A stretch of DNA of 9,734 bases from Limiplasma sp031556335. GTDB taxonomy: Bacteria; Bacillota; Clostridia; Christensenellales; Aristaeellaceae. Positions 6,291 through 9,734 of this stretch are shown piece after piece (the first letter of the stretch is position 1; every line of letters begins with the position of its first letter). The DNA is taken from the NCBI GenBank assembly GCA_031556335.1, contig JAVBTE010000161.1:1-9734 (forward strand). The letters run 5' to 3'. A model generated the notes under the pieces. That model saw nothing but the letters and a program-made list of their open reading frames with translations, was not told the DNA's origin and made no database searches. The position numbers and the translations under genes are program-made.

Positions 6291-6764
6291 ATGACACAAG
6301 AGAATTTTGCCGGCCGCATCGTGGAGATGCAGGACACGTTGTACCACGTGTCCGCCACCCTCTTGCCCCAGCAATGCGACCGGGAGGACGCGGTGCAGGA
6401 GGCAATTGCAAAAGCGTGGCAAAAACAAAGCACTCTTCGCAACGATCGTGCCATGCGCGCATGGGTGGTTCGCATTCTCATCAACGAATGCTATACGCTG
6501 CTTCGCCGCCGCAAGCGGGAGCAGCCCACCGACACCTTCCCCGAGTGGGAAGCGGCCCTCGACGCGCAACCCCAGCTCTATCAAATTTTCACTTCCCTGG
6601 ATGAAAAGTACCGCCTGCCGATGGCGCTGCACTATGTGGAGGGGTACTCGGTCCAGGAGGCCGCCCAAATGCTGGGCCTTCCTCAAGGCACGCTCAAGTC
6701 CCGGTTATACCGGGGGCGGCTTCTTTTGAAGGACACGCTGAACATGGAGGAGGCGCGCGCATGA
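6291..6764 (+). CDS. ECF-family RNA polymerase sigma factor
   Basis: 157 aa. The sigma-70 region 2 (about 9-77) contains DAVQEAIAKAWQK (region 2.2) and AWVVRILINECYTLLRRRKR (2.3-2.4). After a short linker, region 4 (about 97-148) has YSVQEAAQMLGLPQGTLKSRLYRGR, a clear helix-turn-helix that reads the -35 element. With regions 1 and 3 absent it is a standard ECF sigma factor, of the kind that directs RNA polymerase to envelope-stress or transport genes. ATG 6291 follows AGGGGG at 6279-6284; longer in-frame starts lack a ribosome site. The stop overlaps the next gene as ATGA, so the two are translationally coupled, as expected for a sigma/anti-sigma pair. The signal it responds to is unknown. 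Confidence 0.92.
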   Translation: MTQENFAGRIVEMQDTLYHVSATLLPQQCDREDAVQEAIAKAWQKQSTLRNDRAMRAWVVRILINECYTLLRRRKREQPTDTFPEWEAALDAQPQLYQIFTSLDEKYRLPMALHYVEGYSVQEAAQMLGLPQGTLKSRLYRGRLLLKDTLNMEEARA

Positions 6765-7552
6765 AACAAGACATGCTGAAACAAATGCACGGCTCAACGC
6801 CCGAAAGCTTCAAACGCAGCGTCGCCTCCGCTTTGAGGAAAACGGAGGAACGGCCAATGAAACGAAAACTTGCGCTTCGCACCGCGCTGGTGGCGGCGGT
6901 GATTTTGGCGCTATGCATGGCGGTGGCCTACGCCGTGTTTTCATCCCAGGTAACGGCATTCTTTGGACGCTTATACGGAAACCATATGCAAAGCTGGCTG
7001 GAAAAAGGCGATGTGGCCACACCAAACCAGTCCTTGACGCTGGAGGGGGTCGCCTTCACCCTGGAAGAGGTGGTGTACCGGGACAACGGGCTGTACGGCG
7101 TGGGCGTCATTCGTCCTGAGGAAGGCGCCGCCACGGTCATCATTCCGGAGGACCACTCCCCAAACGACCCCTATGGCTACGACGTGCACGGCGCGGGCGG
7201 CCTGCCGGAAGAAGCACCCCCCGGCGCGCCCACCTTTGCGGACATGGCGCGGGAAAAAGGCGGCAAGCTGCTGATGGTTCGGGCGATTCCCGATCAAATT
7301 GGCGTGGATGGCGGAACGATGCTGTCCCCGGGGTCCATCGGCTTTAGCGCCGTGCCGCAGCGGGACGGCAGCATCCACTTCTCCTTCGAGCTGTCGGACG
7401 CTTATGCTGTGGAAGCGGGAGAAACCTACACCATCCAAATGTGGGCGTCCGCATGGGAAATGACTTTGGAGGGCGAGCTTTTGGAGGACGCCCGGCATGG
7501 CGAATACTGGACGGTGAACATTCAGCCCACGCCAATGGGCGATGCGCAATAA
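6761..7552 (+). CDS. Single-pass membrane protein, probable anti-sigma factor
   Basis: 263 aa. The cytosolic N-terminus (1-38) includes STPESFKRSVASALRKTEE, a short helix of the kind found at the start of clostridial membrane proteins encoded next to ECF sigma genes. One membrane helix (about 39-59) is followed by a roughly 200-residue extracytoplasmic part with segments such as LTLEGVAFTLEEVVYRDNGLY, reminiscent of DUF4179-type domains. No zinc-binding HxxxCxxC anti-sigma motif is present. The 4-bp overlap with the sigma gene and the topology (inside helix, one TM, outside sensor) support a membrane anti-sigma role by analogy. The exact sigma contact and the signal cannot be read from the sequence. 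A second possible start (ATG 6857) would remove the cytosolic helix and is less likely. Confidence 0.72.
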   Translation: MKQDMLKQMHGSTPESFKRSVASALRKTEERPMKRKLALRTALVAAVILALCMAVAYAVFSSQVTAFFGRLYGNHMQSWLEKGDVATPNQSLTLEGVAFTLEEVVYRDNGLYGVGVIRPEEGAATVIIPEDHSPNDPYGYDVHGAGGLPEEAPPGAPTFADMAREKGGKLLMVRAIPDQIGVDGGTMLSPGSIGFSAVPQRDGSIHFSFELSDAYAVEAGETYTIQMWASAWEMTLEGELLEDARHGEYWTVNIQPTPMGDAQ

Positions 7553-7567
7553 AGGAGGCGTTGATTG

Positions 7568-8620
7568 ATGAAGCGTATAGTAAGCATGATGGCGGCCCTG
7601 TGCCTTGCGTGCCTGACCTGGGCGACGGCGCTGGCCGAGCCGGAAGTGATTGTGCCGGAGGCCTACACCCAAAACGGCACGTTGCCCATCTACCGGGCCA
7701 CAGCACGGGATTTTGGCGACGGGTTGAAGCCCGAGCTGTTCAACCAGTCGGGCATCGCGGACCGCAAGGAGTGGACCATTACCTTTGCAGATGAGGCCAC
7801 CCTCGATTGGGCGCCGGAGGCGCTGTTTTACAATGAATACAGCGGGACATTCGACGCCAACGCCCAGGAGCCGGAGTTGAAACCGGAGTACGTTCCCCGC
7901 CCCGCGCTTTCCAACATGATCGCCGGTCTGGCCAGCTGGGCCAGCTACGGGTGGCCCGCAAGCGGCGAAGTGTTTGAACTGGAAAACACCACGCTGACCC
8001 ACATCACGCTGGATGAGGCCAAGGCGGCCCTGGAAGCCCTGCTGGCGCAGCTTGGGGTGGCGGGGTACGAGTGCGACTACGCGCTGGACATGAGCGTGGA
8101 ACGCATTGTGGCGTTGGGCAACGAAATGAAGGCGAGAATTGCCAACGGCGAACACTTTACAAACATCCCGCAGCCCGATTACGACCAGGTAACCCCCGAG
8201 GATGAAGGGTTTTACCTAAGTTACCACAAGCGCGGCGACAACCGCAACCAGGGGAACGGGGACCTTTTCAGCGCGTATGCCTATGTGACCAAACGCGGCG
8301 TCGTCAGCCTCTCCCTTCGGGACAAGTACATCCCCGGGGAGGTGTACAGCACCCCCGCCGCCCTGGTCGACCCCAAAGAAGTTTTGGGCAGGCTGCCGGC
8401 CGAGGTCGCCGCCTCCCGGTTTCCCGAAAAGGTGGTTTCCATCTCCAGCGTTCAATTGACCTACGCCCCCATGCGGGCCGCGAAAAAAGCGGACGGCATG
8501 GTGCTCTCCCCCATATGGCTGGTGCATTATCAGGATGAAAAGGCGGAAAAGAGCGGCTACACCTGCTGGGCGGAGTTCGACGCCACGGACGGAAAACTGC
8601 TGAACGCTATTTTCAAGTGA
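7568..8620 (+). CDS. Secreted protein of unknown function in the sigma operon
   Basis: 350 aa. Residues 1-23 form a signal peptide (KR, hydrophobic core, ALA then E24), so the mature protein is exported. Cys12 and Cys15 lie in the core, but neither fits a proper lipobox, so it is probably not a lipoprotein. The mature part has no repeats or catalytic motif I recognise. The C-terminal 60 residues (IWLVHYQDE, then WAEFDATDGKLLNAIF) recall PepSY/YycI-like folds, where a strand with a D-A-x-D/T-G-K turn ends the domain; this is a weak resemblance. AAAGGAGG at 7551-7558 overlaps the stop of the preceding gene and sits 9 bases before ATG 7568, so the three genes form an operon. It may sense or modulate the envelope condition monitored by the sigma/anti-sigma pair; this is inference. 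Confidence 0.8.
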   Translation: MKRIVSMMAALCLACLTWATALAEPEVIVPEAYTQNGTLPIYRATARDFGDGLKPELFNQSGIADRKEWTITFADEATLDWAPEALFYNEYSGTFDANAQEPELKPEYVPRPALSNMIAGLASWASYGWPASGEVFELENTTLTHITLDEAKAALEALLAQLGVAGYECDYALDMSVERIVALGNEMKARIANGEHFTNIPQPDYDQVTPEDEGFYLSYHKRGDNRNQGNGDLFSAYAYVTKRGVVSLSLRDKYIPGEVYSTPAALVDPKEVLGRLPAEVAASRFPEKVVSISSVQLTYAPMRAAKKADGMVLSPIWLVHYQDEKAEKSGYTCWAEFDATDGKLLNAIFK

Positions 8621-8669
8621 GCTGGGGCGCCCGCCGGCCGGGGGCGGGAGGGCGGACTTGCATCTGAAA

Positions 8670-8692
8670 AACCACTGACCAGGCCAGTGGTT
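8670..8692 (-). terminator. Rho-independent terminator reading leftward
   Basis: AACCACTG (8670-8677) pairs perfectly with CAGTGGTT (8685-8692) around a 7-base loop. On the minus strand the stem runs straight into TTTTT followed by C, which is the correct polarity. On the plus strand no T-run follows. No minus-strand gene is visible that would need it. Confidence 0.65.
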
Positions 8693-8884
8693 CGGAGAAA
8701 GGCTTCTGGCGTTTTGTGTCAAAAAAAGGCTCCTTTTGCTAGACTGATGCGGTATTTACAGCACAATAAGGATTTTGAGAGCGTTGCGGTTGAAAAGCCG
8801 GAAATATTGCCCCCCATCCAATTTCATTGCTAAGTATTATGGAAGAATAATAGCCGAAAAGAAAATTAGAAATCGACACTCCAC

Positions 8885-8913
8885 AACCGTTGGCAAAACA
8901 GCCAGCGGTTTTT
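8885..8913 (+). terminator. Rho-independent terminator reading rightward
   Basis: AACCGTTGGC (8885-8894) pairs with GCCAGCGGTT (8901-8910) over 10 bp (one G-T) with a six-base loop, and the stem ends in TTTTTCTTT. It could end the sigma operon transcript or a transcript from the AT-rich segment, and it insulates the 9009/recombinase genes. Confidence 0.7.
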
Positions 8914-8974
8914 CTTTAGGGGATTGAATCGGTATATTTCGCCCCTCAGGCAAGCAAGACAACAGCCCCGCATA

Positions 8975-8993
8975 TCATTGACCAAAGCAATGA
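8975..8993. repeat. Small inverted repeat just upstream of the ribosome site at 8996
   Basis: TCATTG (8975-8980) and CAATGA (8988-8993) are perfect inverted copies with a 7-base spacer, two bases before AGGAGG (8996-9001). It could be an operator or an RNA hairpin affecting translation of the small ORF; it is also short enough to be chance. Confidence 0.3.
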
Positions 8994-9008
8994 ATAGGAG
9001 GAACGGAC

Positions 9009-9158
9009 ATGAAAAAGCGGGAGCTTGTGATTACCTGCGCATATAGCTCAGAGGAGATTAGCCTCATCGATATCATTCAGACATCTTTTCTGCTTTATCT
9101 TCGCAAGGAATTGGAAATTGACAAACTTGCTCCGTCCCCTTCCCCTCAAGTACGATGA
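9009..9158 (+). CDS. Small hypothetical protein preceding the serine recombinase
   Basis: 49 aa, starting at ATG 9009 with AGGAGG at 8996-9001 (7-base spacing), an excellent ribosome site. The protein begins MKKRELVITC, continues with an acidic, hydrophobic stretch (SSEEISLIDIIQTSFLLYL), then a charged segment, and ends in a Pro-rich tail. There is no signal peptide or membrane helix of sufficient length. I do not recognise a named domain. Small ORFs at this position are often seen just upstream of large serine recombinases in clostridial integrative elements, and the 36-bp gap to the recombinase suggests co-transcription. It may act as a helper or regulator of recombination; this is inference. 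The Pro/Ser-rich end might be a frameshifted tail of a longer ancestor, which a family alignment would show. Confidence 0.65.
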   Translation: MKKRELVITCAYSSEEISLIDIIQTSFLLYLRKELEIDKLAPSPSPQVR

Positions 9159-9194
9159 ACGCGGTGAAGGGTCGCCGGTTTCTGGAGGCAGGCT

Positions 9195-9734
9195 ATGTTT
9201 TTAGAGATTGAAAGCCCAATGGATTACCGAGTGGCGCTCTATATCCGACTGTCAAAGGAGGATGAGAGTGAGGGACCATCGCAGAGCGTCAAGAACCAAC
9301 AGTCCTTGCTGGATGAGTTTGTGGGGCAGCACCGCCTGTCCGTTTACGATATCTATATCGACGACGGCTGGAGCGGCACCACCTTTGAACGCCCCGGCTT
9401 TCAGCGGATGATCGCCGATATTGAAGCCCAAAAGATCAATATGGTGATTACCAAAGACCTTTCTAGGCTCGGGCGGGATTACATTCTGACGGGTCACTAT
9501 ATGGAGCGGTACTTTCCCGAACGGCGGGTGCGCTACATTTCCCTGCTGGATGGCATTGACACGGGGGTGGAGTCCACCGCCAACGATATTACCCCCTTTC
9601 GCGCCATCATGAATGACATGTACGCCAAGGACATCTCCAAAAAGATCAAAAGCGTGAAACGGGACAAGCAACGCAAGGGGCAGTTCATCGGAGGCAAACC
9701 CATGTATGGATACAAGATGCACCCGACCGAGAAG
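9195..9734 (+). CDS. Large serine recombinase (TnpX/TndX-like), N-terminal part, runs off the right edge
   Basis: 180 codons are visible with no stop. The resolvase/invertase catalytic domain (about 12-150) has R18 and the nucleophile S20 in ALYIRLSKEDE, and R91/R94 in DLSRLGRDY, equivalent to the active-site arginines of gamma-delta resolvase. The recombinase domain begins near 160 (GGKPMYGYK). Large serine recombinases excise and integrate transposons, ICEs or phages through a covalent Ser-DNA intermediate. GGAGG (9184-9188) lies 6 bases before ATG 9195; an internal ATG at 9219 is possible but lacks this site. The sequence is closest by motif to TnpX/TndX of Tn4451/Tn5397-type elements. The C-terminal zinc-ribbon and coiled-coil parts would lie beyond the window, so completeness cannot be judged. 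Confidence 0.92.
   Translation, partial: MFLEIESPMDYRVALYIRLSKEDESEGPSQSVKNQQSLLDEFVGQHRLSVYDIYIDDGWSGTTFERPGFQRMIADIEAQKINMVITKDLSRLGRDYILTGHYMERYFPERRVRYISLLDGIDTGVESTANDITPFRAIMNDMYAKDISKKIKSVKRDKQRKGQFIGGKPMYGYKMHPTEK

Larger units (their letters stand above)
8621..9008. other. Gene-free stretch holding two terminators and a probable element boundary
   Basis: After the stop at 8620 the sequence stays GC-rich to about 8693 and then turns clearly AT-richer to about 8960. It contains a minus-strand terminator (8670-8692), a small palindrome AAAAGG-CT-CCTTTT (8724-8737), a plus-strand terminator (8885-8913) and a small inverted repeat before the 9009 ORF. Short open frames exist (for example 8747-8833) but none has a ribosome site. 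The change in composition and the recombinase to the right suggest that the host/element junction lies here; the exact att site is not identifiable. Confidence 0.5.

Noticed and set aside
7568..7640. Lipoprotein signal in the secreted protein
   Set aside because: Cys12 and Cys15 are not preceded by an L-(A/S/T)-(G/A) lipobox; the ALA-E24 site fits ordinary signal peptidase better.
6971..8155. 394-codon minus-strand frame opposite the anti-sigma and secreted protein genes
   Set aside because: It spans two real genes and their gap on the other strand, both of which have good ribosome sites and TM or signal segments.
8216..8722. 168-codon minus-strand frame that might explain the leftward terminator at 8670-8692
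   Set aside because: The terminator lies inside this frame, near its start, not after its end, and the frame is a shadow of the secreted protein gene.
8748..8927. 60-codon open frame on the plus strand ending at TGA 8925-8927
   Set aside because: No ATG and no ribosome site, and it runs through the 8885-8913 terminator.
9155..9214. Short ORF (ATG 9155, MNAVKGRRF...) overlapping the recombinase start
   Set aside because: No ribosome site and it overlaps the well-supported recombinase gene in another frame.

Overview
The window looks like chromosome of a GC-rich, endospore-lineage Firmicute (Clostridia; Oscillospiraceae/Christensenellaceae-like is a guess). The reasons are strong GGAGG ribosome sites, a KtrAB potassium system, an ECF sigma operon with a membrane anti-sigma-like partner and a secreted protein, and a TnpX/TndX-type large serine recombinase. 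No rRNA, tRNA or CRISPR array was seen.

Layout. (1) 1-413, minus: N-terminal part of a MATE efflux transporter, cut by the window edge. (2) 650-1366, plus: a protein with a Cys/Pro-rich head and two tandem Fn3-like repeats. It has no signal peptide, and a sequence resembling a mother-cell sigma-K promoter lies just upstream, so it may be a spore-coat component. (3) 6063-1470, minus: a compact five-gene potassium operon. In order it encodes a small membrane-anchored protein resembling a degenerate RCK domain, KtrB (channel), KtrA (RCK gate), a KdpD-like histidine kinase lacking the usual KdpD N-terminal domain, and a KdpE-like response regulator. Gaps are 2 to 19 bp. No kdpFABC genes are visible, so a Kdp-type two-component system appears to be wired to a Ktr transporter. 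(4) 6291-8620, plus, divergent from (3): ECF sigma factor, single-pass anti-sigma-like protein (ATGA overlap) and a secreted protein of unknown function. A candidate ECF-type autoregulatory promoter lies in the 227-bp divergent intergenic region. (5) 8621-9008: gene-free, becoming AT-richer, with two hairpin terminators of opposite orientation; it probably contains the edge of an inserted element. (6) 9009-9734, plus: a 49-codon ORF and then the N-terminal 180 residues of a large serine recombinase, the start of a probable integrative/mobilisable element running off the right end.

How the genes fit together: KtrA and KtrB should form the K+ uptake complex, with the RCK-like membrane protein as a possible extra subunit and KdpDE-like proteins as the sensor/regulator pair of the same operon. 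The sigma operon is a separate envelope-stress-type module. The most unusual items are the membrane-anchored half-RCK protein, the Ktr-Kdp hybrid operon and the sigma-K-like promoter in front of the Cys-rich Fn3 protein.
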